Part shown: in pieces, positions 1 to 6,229 of the stretch
Layout of the letters: each line of letters begins with the position of its first letter
How positions within the stretch are numbered: position 1 is the stretch's first letter
NCBI RefSeq assembly: GCF_023016005.1
Contig: NZ_JALKAZ010000001.1
Location: 868,001-932,000, forward strand
Direction of reading: 5' to 3'
DNA length: 64,000 bases
Source of the DNA: Erythrobacter sp. F6033
GTDB lineage: Bacteria > Pseudomonadota > Alphaproteobacteria > Sphingomonadales > Sphingomonadaceae
Position numbers and translations under genes: made by a program
The notes under the pieces: generated by a model
What the model was told of the DNA's origin: nothing
Seen by the model: only the letters and a program-made list of their open reading frames with translations
Database searches by the model: none

Positions 1-4
1 GAGT

Positions 5-21
5 TTGGCACACCTCCTGCA
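5..21 (+). promoter_or_regulatory. Sigma-54 (RpoN) type -24/-12 promoter
   Basis: The sequence TTGGCACACCTCCTGCA has the -24 GG (7-8) and the -12 GC (19-20) separated by exactly 10 bases, as in the RpoN consensus TGGCACN5TTGC. Transcription would start near 32, about 55 bases before the first micro-gene. A 7-base inverted repeat (GGTGTCC 30-36, GGACACC 54-60) lies in the leader. Any enhancer-binding site (for example for PspF) would lie left of the window. Sigma-54 control fits the PspC domain at the end of the operon, since psp genes in enterobacteria use RpoN and PspF. The motif match is seen directly; the function is inferred. Confidence 0.7.
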
Positions 22-85
22 ATGTATCGGGTGTCCCCAAGGAATGGCCTGAAGGACACCGAAACAACCCAATAGGAGACCAATT

Positions 86-199
86 ATGTACGCCCAAGAC
101 CTTTCAAACCGCTTTGCCGCAGCAGCCTTCTCGGTAGCAATCTCGGCAGCATTCTTCGCTTACGCAATCATCCCCGCCAGCCCTTCGCTGATGGTCTGA
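86..199 (+). CDS. Micro-protein 1 of tandem family, single TM segment
   Basis: A 37-residue protein starting MYAQDLSNRF, with an AGGAGA ribosome site 7 bases before the ATG. Residues 10-30 form one hydrophobic, alanine-rich membrane segment followed by AYAIIPASP. The same layout (short polar N-terminus, FAAA start of the helix, AIIPxSP end) recurs in the next two small genes, so these are diverged tandem copies. I do not recognise a named family. Position behind a sigma-54-type promoter and ahead of a PspC-domain gene suggests a role in envelope stress, possibly as a small inner-membrane partner of PspC. Coding status rests on three independent ribosome sites and the shared protein motif. Confidence 0.75.
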   Translation: MYAQDLSNRFAAAAFSVAISAAFFAYAIIPASPSLMV

Positions 200-237
200 T
201 CTTCAAATCAACCCCCAAACTTAAAGGTACCCCAACC

Positions 238-348
238 ATGTTAAACTCTGACACCACAAGCCGCCTGTTCGCAGCCGCTTTCTCAGTGATCCTCTCTACC
301 GGCGTTTTTGCATACGCAATCATCCCCGGCAGCCCCGTGATCGCCTGA
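238..348 (+). CDS. Micro-protein 2 of tandem family, single TM segment
   Basis: A 36-residue protein, MLNSDTTSRL then FAAAFSVILS and a helix ending FAYAIIPGSP. An AAAGGT element lies about 10 bases before the ATG. It is the closest copy of the upstream 37-residue protein: FAAAFSV and FAYAIIPxSP match nearly position for position, while the polar N-terminal ten residues differ. That is conservation at protein level in a very short frame. Nothing catalytic is visible. It is probably co-transcribed with its neighbours, with 38-base gaps on either side. Confidence 0.75.
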   Translation: MLNSDTTSRLFAAAFSVILSTGVFAYAIIPGSPVIA

Positions 349-385
349 TCCGAATTCAACCAAAACAAGAAAAGGAAATATCAAA

Positions 386-532
386 ATGTACACGTTCTTC
401 GACCTCGGTAACGCAGCCAGCGCTCGTTTCGCGGCCGGTGCCGGCGCGATGATCGTCACCGCCATATTGATGGCAACCGCAATTATCCCCGCTAGCCCAG
501 CCACCGTTCAAGTTATTGGAGCCTTCGCATGA
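386..532 (+). CDS. Micro-protein 3 of tandem family, single TM segment
   Basis: A 48-residue protein starting MYTFFDLGNA, preceded by AAGGAAA 7 bases before the ATG. A hydrophobic segment (about residues 16-35) ends in ATAIIPASP and is followed by a longer hydrophobic tail (TVQVIGAFA) absent from the two upstream copies. Its stop codon overlaps the start of the PspC-domain gene (ATGA, 529-532). This translational coupling ties the micro-proteins to PspC function or stoichiometry. No known family recognised. Confidence 0.75.
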   Translation: MYTFFDLGNAASARFAAGAGAMIVTAILMATAIIPASPATVQVIGAFA

Positions 533-741
533 GCAAACTGACAAAGAATAATGGCGGCGCGCCGCAGACCGGATACCGTCTTGATAAGCACAACGCCAAA
601 CTGTTCGGCGTATGCTCGGGACTTGCCAACCTGACAGATATTGATGCGACCATCTGGCGTATCGGACTTGTCATCGCGACCCTTCTGGGTGTTGGCCTGA
701 CCATTCCGATCTATCTCGCAGTCGCTTTGATCGCAGACTGA
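529..741 (+). CDS. Small PspC-domain membrane protein
   Basis: A 70-residue protein that is essentially one PspC domain: a polar N-terminus (1-20), then KLFGVCSGLANLTDIDATIW (24-43), the conserved PspC region, running into hydrophobic segments over 44-69. PspC proteins are inner-membrane components of the phage-shock/envelope-stress response; in enterobacteria PspB and PspC recruit PspA and release PspF. This one lacks the long C-terminal region of enterobacterial PspC, and minimal PspC proteins are common. It overlaps the preceding micro-gene by four bases and is followed by a strong terminator at 811-841, so it is the last gene of the operon. Confidence 0.85.
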   Translation: MSKLTKNNGGAPQTGYRLDKHNAKLFGVCSGLANLTDIDATIWRIGLVIATLLGVGLTIPIYLAVALIAD

Positions 742-810
742 CACGCGCAGCAGAAGACAAAGCGGAACTCGGTTTTTCGGACCGCTGCGCAACCGATCTG
801 TACAAACCGG

Positions 811-841
811 GAGGGGCCAAACGGCCCCTCTTTCTGTTTTT
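811..841 (+). terminator. Rho-independent terminator of the micro-protein/PspC operon
   Basis: A perfect 8-bp stem (GAGGGGCC 811-818, GGCCCCTC 823-830) with an AAAC loop is followed by TTTCTGTTTTT. It lies 70 bases beyond the PspC stop codon. Confidence 0.9.
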
Positions 842-843
842 CC

Positions 844-925
844 GCAGCCCATCCGGGCTGCGAAATCCTCGCTCTCGCGGCTTTCAGCCGCTTCGCTGCG
901 GGCGGGCGGTCGCCCTTGCGGGCCT
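844..925. repeat. Multi-hairpin intergenic element with a copy of its core at 22107-22128
   Basis: Three compact hairpins lie in a row: GCAGCCC/GGGCTGC (844-861), GCGGCT/AGCCGC (877-891) and GGGCG/CGCCC (904-915). The stretch 899-920 is identical, in opposite orientation, to 22 bases at 22107-22128 in the pepA-DUF2256 gap. A shared GC-rich core in two unrelated intergenic regions suggests a dispersed REP-like family. It sits between the operon terminator and the convergent SDR gene. Confidence 0.6.
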
Positions 926-956
926 ATCAGGCTCGGCCACAACAAACCGGCGCAAA

Positions 957-1751
957 CTACATGGCGCTGATGCCGCCATCGAGCTTGAGCTCTGCGCCCG
1001 TCATAAAGCGGCTTTCATCGCTCGCCAGATAGACGACTGCGTTCGCGATATCGTTTGGCTCACCCACAAACCGCAACGGAATTTGCCGCGCGAGCTTGTC
1101 CATCAACACGTTCTTATCGAGCTGGTGCGCTTTGGCGGTGCCATCGAGGATCGGCGTGTCGACAAAGGTCGGATGCACCGAATTGCTGCGGATCTGCATG
1201 TTCTTCTTCGCGCAGTGGAGCGCGATCGATTTCGACAGCATCCACACAGCCGCTTTCGAAGCGTTGTAAGCGGGCATGGTATCGCTGGCGATCAGACCGG
1301 CGATGCTGGAGATGTTGATGATCGAACCCGGCGCGTGTTCACGCATCAGCGGCAGAGCTTTCTGACAACCGTGGAAAATGGAATCGACATTGATCGAGAA
1401 ACACCGCTGCCAATCGCCGAAATCGCATTCTTCGATGTTGCCGGGAACGCCGATACCGGCATTGTTCACCAGCACATTGAGCCCGCCCATACCTTCGCGG
1501 GCTGCGTCGACAGCGGCTTCCCAGCTAGAGGGATCAGTGACGTCATGCTGCGCTGAAAACGCGGTGCCTGCGCCCATTTCCGCATTGACGATCTCGGCTG
1601 TCTCCGCCGCGCCTTCGCCGTTAATATCGGTTGCAAGAACGCGAGCGCCCTCTTGAGCAAGCCGGATGCAGTGCGCGCGGCCAAGCCCTTGCGCGCCGCC
1701 AGTTACCAGAGCGAGTTTGCCTTTGCAGCGTTGGGGTCGCGGTGATGTCAT
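957..1751 (-). CDS. SDR family NAD(P)-dependent oxidoreductase
   Basis: A 264-residue classical short-chain dehydrogenase/reductase. The Rossmann glycine motif TGGAQGLG is at 17-24, NNAG at 96-99, the catalytic Ser near 149 and YNASK at 162-166, with the usual C-terminal LDGG. The exact substrate (an alcohol, steroid or 3-hydroxyacyl group) cannot be read from sequence. The start at 1751 is chosen because its ATG overlaps the stop of the upstream Nudix gene in an ATGA junction, giving a normal SDR N-terminus. A longer reading would run into the Nudix gene. It is probably co-transcribed with the Nudix gene. Confidence 0.9.
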   Translation of the reverse strand: MTSPRPQRCKGKLALVTGGAQGLGRAHCIRLAQEGARVLATDINGEGAAETAEIVNAEMGAGTAFSAQHDVTDPSSWEAAVDAAREGMGGLNVLVNNAGIGVPGNIEECDFGDWQRCFSINVDSIFHGCQKALPLMREHAPGSIINISSIAGLIASDTMPAYNASKAAVWMLSKSIALHCAKKNMQIRSNSVHPTFVDTPILDGTAKAHQLDKNVLMDKLARQIPLRFVGEPNDIANAVVYLASDESRFMTGAELKLDGGISAM

Positions 1752-2329
1752 TTGAGTTCCTCTCCAAGATATTCGGGTGTTAGCAGCATCGCTATCCGCA
1801 CATCGACCGCGTGGCCAGCCTTTCGCCATTCGGCAACAAAGCGGGACAGGTCGGACAGCGCGATGCGGTGCACGTTGATATTTTCATCGGGCAGCCCGCC
1901 GCCGTCGCTGACTTTGGTCAGATTGGTGGCGCGGAGCAGGGTAAAGCATTCGGATACCATGCCGGGCGAAGAGTAAAACTCACCCAAGACATCTAGAGTG
2001 CCGGCGCGGTATCCGGTTTCCTCTTCAAGCTCGCGCGCGGCGGCTTCGCTGGCATGCTCGCCTTCGCCGCCATCGTCGTCACCGACGAGGCCAGCAGGAA
2101 TTTCGAGGCAAAAGCGGGAGAGCGGGACGCGGTATTGGCTGACCAAGATGACGTGGCGCGTGCCGTCCGCATCTTCATCTATGGCGATGATCGCGGCGGC
2201 GCGAATTCCGCGTGCGCGGCCAACATATTCCCATCGCCCGCGCGTCTTGGCCGTGATGAATCGACCTTCCCAGCGGGTTTCTTCGGGTTTGTCTGCGTCG
2301 GCATCGCGCACAAATTCGGAATTGCTCAT
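1748..2329 (-). CDS. Nudix hydrolase, ADP-ribose pyrophosphatase-like
   Basis: A 193-residue protein with a Nudix box around residues 91-107: an upstream Glu, then R99 E100 L101, E103-E104 and G106, the metal-binding core. The N-terminal beta-rich region and the EIPAGL lead-in before the box resemble ADP-ribose/ADP-sugar pyrophosphatases, which split nucleoside diphosphates linked to X. The first Gly of the canonical box is shifted by an acidic insertion (GDDDGGEG). The gene overlaps the downstream SDR by four bases and starts 11 bases after the TPM-domain gene. Confidence 0.85.
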   Translation of the reverse strand: MSNSEFVRDADADKPEETRWEGRFITAKTRGRWEYVGRARGIRAAAIIAIDEDADGTRHVILVSQYRVPLSRFCLEIPAGLVGDDDGGEGEHASEAAARELEEETGYRAGTLDVLGEFYSSPGMVSECFTLLRATNLTKVSDGGGLPDENINVHRIALSDLSRFVAEWRKAGHAVDVRIAMLLTPEYLGEELK

Positions 2330-2340
2330 GAAGAGCAGCC

Positions 2341-3015
2341 CTAGACTTCGATCAGCCGATCCGGAAGCTCATTCTCGTCATCGTCGGCGCGCGGGAAATG
2401 CTGTGAGAGGACAAAGCCGACATCGCGCACGCCCACGGCTAGACCTTCTGCGATATTGCCCTGTTTGATCTCGATCAGCATGTCGCCCATCGCTTCGCCC
2501 CACACTTCGGGCGGGACCAGCGCCGCGATCGGTTCGTCCGCGACGATTTCAGCCCGGTGCTCTGACATGGAGAGGTAGATCAACACACCCGTGCGGCCAT
2601 GTGTGCGGCGTTCTGCGCCGACTTTGAAATGCTTGATCGCCTGACCATGAACCCTTGATGTCTTAACCAGCGATGGAATGGCCAGGAATTTGAGCGGCTG
2701 CCACATCTGCACCAGCAGGATGGTCACAAACGTGATGAGGCCCAATGCGATGGTCATGCTGGCCAGTTCGCCAATCGACCATTCGCGTCCCCAGCCGCCG
2801 ATCAGACCGTCCCAGAAATCAAGGAATGGTTGGGGCAGGGCGGCAAAGATGCTCATCGCTGTAAAGCTGCCCGCGAGTGCCCACCACAGGGCGACATCGG
2901 TATAGCCGTCGCTGCTATCGGCCAGCACTGTCAGGATTTCGCCAGAAGTACCAAGCTCCGCTTCGCCTACTGCGTCGGAGACCAGCTTGTGTTGTTCTTG
3001 ATTGAGATAGCCCAT
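2341..3015 (-). CDS. TPM-domain membrane protein, third of a TPM cluster
   Basis: A 224-residue protein with no cleavable signal. An N-terminal segment of about 40 residues is followed by two probable membrane helices (about 42-62 and 84-106), then a TPM-like domain (about 120-205; conserved TGVLIYLSMSEHRAEIVAD). TPM (thylakoid lumen/photosystem II repair protein, Psb32, MOLO-1) domains occur in membrane-quality-control proteins; some have weak phosphatase activity. A GGAGGC ribosome site lies inside the end of the upstream gene, 3 bases away, so lemA-TPM-TPM-TPM probably forms one transcript. Confidence 0.8.
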   Translation of the reverse strand: MGYLNQEQHKLVSDAVGEAELGTSGEILTVLADSSDGYTDVALWWALAGSFTAMSIFAALPQPFLDFWDGLIGGWGREWSIGELASMTIALGLITFVTILLVQMWQPLKFLAIPSLVKTSRVHGQAIKHFKVGAERRTHGRTGVLIYLSMSEHRAEIVADEPIAALVPPEVWGEAMGDMLIEIKQGNIAEGLAVGVRDVGFVLSQHFPRADDDENELPDRLIEV

Positions 3016-3018
3016 GGT

Positions 3019-3882
3019 TCACCAGCCTCCTGAGGCGCCACCGCCCCCGAATGATCCGCCGCCGCCGGAAAAGCCTCCGCCGAAGCCTCCGCCACCGCTA
3101 AAGCCGCCGCCTCCACCGCCGCCGCGCATTGCGCCGCGAGCGATCGCGCTGCCTACTTCCCAAAGGATGATGTCGCCAGCGGTGTCTTTCCAATCACGAT
3201 CGCGGCCCCGATCGCGCTTGCCCCAAGGACCATCGCCCTTCGAACGGTACTTCCGCCCGCGGCCGCGCCGGATCATTGGCATGACAATGATGAAGAACAG
3301 AAAACCGAGCCAGACCAGCGTGCCTATCGGAATGCCGCCCTTATAGGTTGAATTGCTGCGCTTCTGTCCGGCAGCTTGCGCCACTTGGCGGGCTTCTTCG
3401 GGTGGAAGCTGGAGCTGGGTGATTATTGCATCTGCCCCTGCGGCAATCCCGCCCGGATAATCGTCTGCGCGAAATCGCGGCAGGATCGCATTCTGGATGA
3501 TAACGGAGGAGAGCGCGTCGGTCAGCGTACCTTCGAGGCCATAGCCGACTTCGATGCGGACTTTGCGCTCATTCGGAGCAACCAACAGAAGCGCGCCGTC
3601 ATTGCGCTCTTCATCGCCAAGACCCCATGCACGGCCAAGCTGATACCCGTAGTCGGAGATCTCGTAATCCTGAAGGCTGGGTACAGTCGCTACGACCAAT
3701 TGGCGCTGGGACTGCGTCTCGAGCGCCTCCAATTTCGCGTTTAGCTGCGCTTCGACGTCGGCCGGGATAATGTCGGCGTTGTCAACAACGCGCCCTGTAA
3801 GCTCAGGAAATTCAGGTTGCGCAGCGATCGGTGACGCGAAAAGCGCGGCTATGGCTGCAAGCAGGATAGCTAGCTTTTTCAT
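3019..3882 (-). CDS. TPM-domain protein with glycine-rich tail (YgcG family)
   Basis: A 287-residue secreted and membrane-anchored protein: signal peptide 1-21 (cut after SPIAA), TPM domain about 27-155 containing WGLGDEERNDGALLLVAPNE, a membrane helix about 184-203, a basic stretch (RRGRGRKYR) and a low-complexity Gly/Ser/Phe C-terminus from about 253. This order is typical of YgcG-like proteins encoded beside LemA. The domain is a clear paralogue of the upstream 173-residue protein, sharing VAPNERKVRIEVG. The start overlaps the upstream stop by four bases (3879-3882), so the two are translationally coupled. Confidence 0.88.
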   Translation of the reverse strand: MKKLAILLAAIAALFASPIAAQPEFPELTGRVVDNADIIPADVEAQLNAKLEALETQSQRQLVVATVPSLQDYEISDYGYQLGRAWGLGDEERNDGALLLVAPNERKVRIEVGYGLEGTLTDALSSVIIQNAILPRFRADDYPGGIAAGADAIITQLQLPPEEARQVAQAAGQKRSNSTYKGGIPIGTLVWLGFLFFIIVMPMIRRGRGRKYRSKGDGPWGKRDRGRDRDWKDTAGDIILWEVGSAIARGAMRGGGGGGGFSGGGGFGGGFSGGGGSFGGGGASGGW

Positions 3883-4400
3883 GCGGCCTCTTTCAATTCT
3901 TGTGGTGCCAATTCGATGATCAGGCTGTCGACGCCTTTGATAACGCCGACCGTGAAATCACCAGTTCGAAAACTCGGCAACAGATCATTTTCGATAATAC
4001 GGGCTGCCTCGTCGTTGGTGACGACTTTCTCAAGTCCAGATCCAACTTCGATCCGCACTTTCCGTTCGTTTGGAGCAACCAGCAAGAGCAGTCCGTCATC
4101 GCGCTCAACGCTGCCAAGTCCCCATGCATTTGCTAAGTCGAGTGAGTAGGTTTCGATGTCCCATCCTTCCAAGTCAGGCGTGGTCGCGACAACAAACTGG
4201 ACTTGTGTGTCCTGCTCAAGCTGTCCCAGACGGCGGGTCAGATCGTGCTCGAATTGCTCATCAAACACATCTGCCGCATCAACCACTTGCCCGGTGAGTT
4301 CCAGCGCAGGCGTAACCGGTGGAAGCTGGACCTCTTCCGCTCCCGCCGAGCATCCTGCGATCAGGAGCGCAGCGAAAGCGGCAATGAAGGGTCGCGGCAC
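3879..4400 (-). CDS. TPM-domain lipoprotein
   Basis: A 173-residue protein with a lipoprotein signal (MPRPFIAAFAALLIAGCSAG, lipidated Cys at 17) followed almost entirely by a TPM domain (about 30-165). It shares the WGLG.xER.DGLLLLVAPNE block with the next gene but lacks its membrane helix and Gly-rich tail, so it is a minimal lipid-anchored version, probably from tandem duplication. It lies 2 bases downstream of lemA. Confidence 0.85.
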   Translation of the reverse strand: MPRPFIAAFAALLIAGCSAGAEEVQLPPVTPALELTGQVVDAADVFDEQFEHDLTRRLGQLEQDTQVQFVVATTPDLEGWDIETYSLDLANAWGLGSVERDDGLLLLVAPNERKVRIEVGSGLEKVVTNDEAARIIENDLLPSFRTGDFTVGVIKGVDSLIIELAPQELKEAA

Positions 4401-4402
4401 GT

Positions 4403-5008
4403 TTATGAGTTTGCCGTCAGATCAAGCTCTGGCGCTTCTTCAGCACCTTCGGTCACTGCCGAGTATGGAACCAGCGGGTCCGCACCGTGGATGATGTTCG
4501 CGCCGATCGTGTCGGGGAAGGTCCGGATGGTGGTGTTATATTTGCGAACCGCTTCGTTGTAGTCGCGGATCGCGACCGAAATACGGTTCTCCGTGCCTTC
4601 AAGCTGACTTTGCAGTGCGAGGAAGTTCTGGTTTGACTGGATCGTCGGATAGGCTTCAAAGCTTGCGAGCAGGCGCCCCAAACCTTGGCTCAATTGGCCT
4701 TGTGCCTGAGCCAGTTCTGCCATTTTCGTCTCGTCACCCAGATCATCGGCGCTGACTTGTACCGATGTTGCGCGGGCGCGGGCTTCTGTCACTTCGGTGA
4801 GGATGCCGCGCTCGTTTTCGGCGGCACCGCGCGCGACTTCGGCAAGGTTGGGGATCAGGTTGGCGCGGCGTTGGAACTGCGCTTCGACATCGGCCCATTT
4901 CGCCTTGGCTTCTTCTTCGGCTGCGGGCACCGAGTTGATGCCGCAGGCGGCAAGCGAAAGCGATGCGGCTGCCACCAAAGCAGCGCGGGTAAGTGTCTTC
5001 AGATTCAT
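4403..5008 (-). CDS. lemA: LemA family lipoprotein
   Basis: A 201-residue LemA protein. The N-terminus MNLKTLTRAALVAAASLSLA runs into AAC (lipobox, Cys at about 23), so this copy is probably lipid-anchored rather than held by a transmembrane helix. The family motif follows: Q.QRRANLIPNLAEVARG and the helical bundle up to the QSQLEGTENRISVAIRDYN region. I chose the ATG at 5008 because GGAGGG lies 7 bases upstream and the signal sequence begins there; the open frame continues to 5170 without support. LemA proteins are linked to envelope and metalloprotease quality control, and genes for TPM proteins commonly follow. Confidence 0.9.
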   Translation of the reverse strand: MNLKTLTRAALVAAASLSLAACGINSVPAAEEEAKAKWADVEAQFQRRANLIPNLAEVARGAAENERGILTEVTEARARATSVQVSADDLGDETKMAELAQAQGQLSQGLGRLLASFEAYPTIQSNQNFLALQSQLEGTENRISVAIRDYNEAVRKYNTTIRTFPDTIGANIIHGADPLVPYSAVTEGAEEAPELDLTANS

Positions 5009-5068
5009 GTGTGTCCCTCCAAATGGCGCGAGCGTGTCCGTTACGAGAGCCGCGCTAACGTCCTGTAT

Positions 5069-5101
5069 TGTATATATAGCACACCTCGAACCGCTTTCAA
5101 G
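5069..5101 (-). promoter_or_regulatory. Promoter of the lemA-TPM operon
   Basis: Reading the minus strand, CTTGAAA (-35, near 5101-5095) is followed after 16-18 bases by the run TATATATA (5078-5071), about 62 bases before the lemA start. It fits sigma-70. The CTTGAAA element also resembles the -35 of alphaproteobacterial heat-shock (RpoH) promoters, but the -10 does not clearly match CCCCATAT, so the sigma factor is left open. Confidence 0.5.
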
Positions 5102-5184
5102 AAGTGTAAACTTGGTTACCAATCGCTTGGCATTCGCGCGCTGACCTGCAAAATAGGGGAGCGGGATCAATTTAGGGGATCGAA

Positions 5185-5613
5185 ATGCTTACAGAATTCA
5201 AGGAATTTATTGCCAAGGGCAACGTGATGGAACTGGCCGTCGCGGTGATTATCGCAGGCGCCTTTGCCGTTATCGTGTCGTCATTGACGGCCGATGTTAT
5301 CATGCCGCTGGTCGGTGCGATCTTTGGTGATGTTGATTTCAGCAGCAAATACATCGTGCTGTCGGGCGAAGTCGAAGCGGGCATGTCATTGGAAGCGGCC
5401 CGTGAAGCTGGCGCCAATGTGCTCGCTTGGGGCGCATTCGTGACCACCATTATCAACTTCATCATCCTCGCCTTCATCATCTTCATGCTGGTTCGCTACG
5501 CCAACAAGGCGCAGGCGAGCTTTGAAAAGCCTGCAGAAGATACGCCGGCTGAGCCAGAAGGCCCTACCGAGATCGAACTGTTGACGGAAATCCGTGACGC
5601 TTTGAAAAAATAA
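5185..5613 (+). CDS. mscL: Large-conductance mechanosensitive channel MscL
   Basis: A 142-residue protein of normal MscL length. The N-terminal amphipathic helix MLTEFKEFIAKGNVMELAVA leads into TM1, which contains VAVIIAGAFAVIVSSLTADV and the small-residue pore constriction. A periplasmic loop (about 48-72), TM2 (FVTTIINFIILAFIIFMLVRY) and a charged C-terminal helix follow. MscL opens under membrane tension at hypo-osmotic shock and releases solutes. An AGGGGA ribosome site precedes the ATG. A terminator-like hairpin follows at 5673-5705. Confidence 0.95.
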   Translation: MLTEFKEFIAKGNVMELAVAVIIAGAFAVIVSSLTADVIMPLVGAIFGDVDFSSKYIVLSGEVEAGMSLEAAREAGANVLAWGAFVTTIINFIILAFIIFMLVRYANKAQASFEKPAEDTPAEPEGPTEIELLTEIRDALKK

Positions 5614-5661
5614 TATCGTGATCGCCGCGGTCTAAGGGTCGCGCGCGGCACCGCGATACAC

Positions 5662-5705
5662 TTCACATTAAGCGGGCAGGGTCTATATAGGCCCTGCCCG
5701 TTTTT
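5662..5705 (+). terminator. mscL terminator hairpin overlapping a promoter-like element for ssrA
   Basis: CGGGCAGGG (5673-5681) pairs perfectly with CCCTGCCCG (5692-5700) and is followed by TTTTT (5701-5705), a standard rho-independent terminator. The loop contains TATATA (5684-5689), and TTCACA (5662-5667) lies 16 bases before it, so the same DNA could act as -35/-10 for the downstream tmRNA gene with a start near 5696. The terminator is well supported; the promoter reading is inferred. Confidence 0.75.
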
Positions 5706-6040
5706 GCGGGATATGGCGATAAATTGCTGCGTGCAATAGGTACAACGGACCCGGGGGCAGTACCCGGCGTCTCCACCATAACCCTCTTATAAAAGAGGAT
5801 TTTGACGGGGACGAACTAGGATCGACGTGGACTGAAAAGCGTAGTTTTTGCCCGGGCTGAAAACCCCGTAAAACTGTTCATCTTTATAAGTGCAAACGAT
5901 AACGAAGCACTCGCAATCGCTGCGTAATCTGACGGCCTAACGGCCTGATCTTACAAAGCTAAAGCGCGGTTGGACCGACCGGGCAACAGAACGGATTCCG
6001 GGGCTCCGGGGGTAGCTAGCAACAGAAACCCCCACCCTTA
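5705..6040 (+). ncRNA. ssrA: tmRNA, circularly permuted two-piece alphaproteobacterial form
   Basis: The acceptor piece comes first: a T-arm-like stem (CCGGG 5751-5755, CCCGG 5763-5767, 7-base loop), then CGTCTCC (5768-5774) and ACCA ending at 5778. A spacer with its own hairpin (5783-5798) follows. The coding piece begins GGGGACG (5807-5813), which pairs with CGUCUCC to form the split acceptor stem, and continues GGATCGACGTGG, the conserved tmRNA 5-prime motif. The tag frame at 5892-5927 reads ANDNEALAIAA and ends TAA. tmRNA with SmpB rescues stalled ribosomes and tags the product for proteolysis. The outer ends are approximate. Confidence 0.9.
6010..6032 (+). repeat. 23-base direct repeat, copy 1, at the 3-prime end of ssrA
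   Basis: Twenty-three bases beginning GGGTAGCTAGCAACAGAA are repeated exactly at 6106-6128. This copy lies at the probable 3-prime end of the tmRNA coding piece, where its GGGG and CCCC ends can pair. Exact short duplications of a tmRNA 3-prime end are the usual footprint of integrase attachment sites. Confidence 0.7.
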
Positions 6041-6105
6041 TTGCTGCGGAATCGAGCCAGATGCTCCTCTTGGTGCAGCGGTCTTCGCCCTTCTGGAAAA
6101 GATGC

Positions 6106-6128
6106 GGGTAGCTAGCAACAGAAACCCC
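6106..6128 (+). repeat. 23-base direct repeat, copy 2
   Basis: Exact second copy of the 6010-6032 sequence, 96 bases further on. Nothing recognisable lies between the copies (73 bases). The rest of 6129-6229 contains no gene that I can support. Confidence 0.7.
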
Positions 6129-6229
6129 ACCTCTTCTTTGGCCGCATTTCTCACATTTTCAATCGGCTGGAATCCATCGAAACTGTCTTGCTATGATGCG
6201 GACGGAAAACCGACCTTTGGAACCGATGG

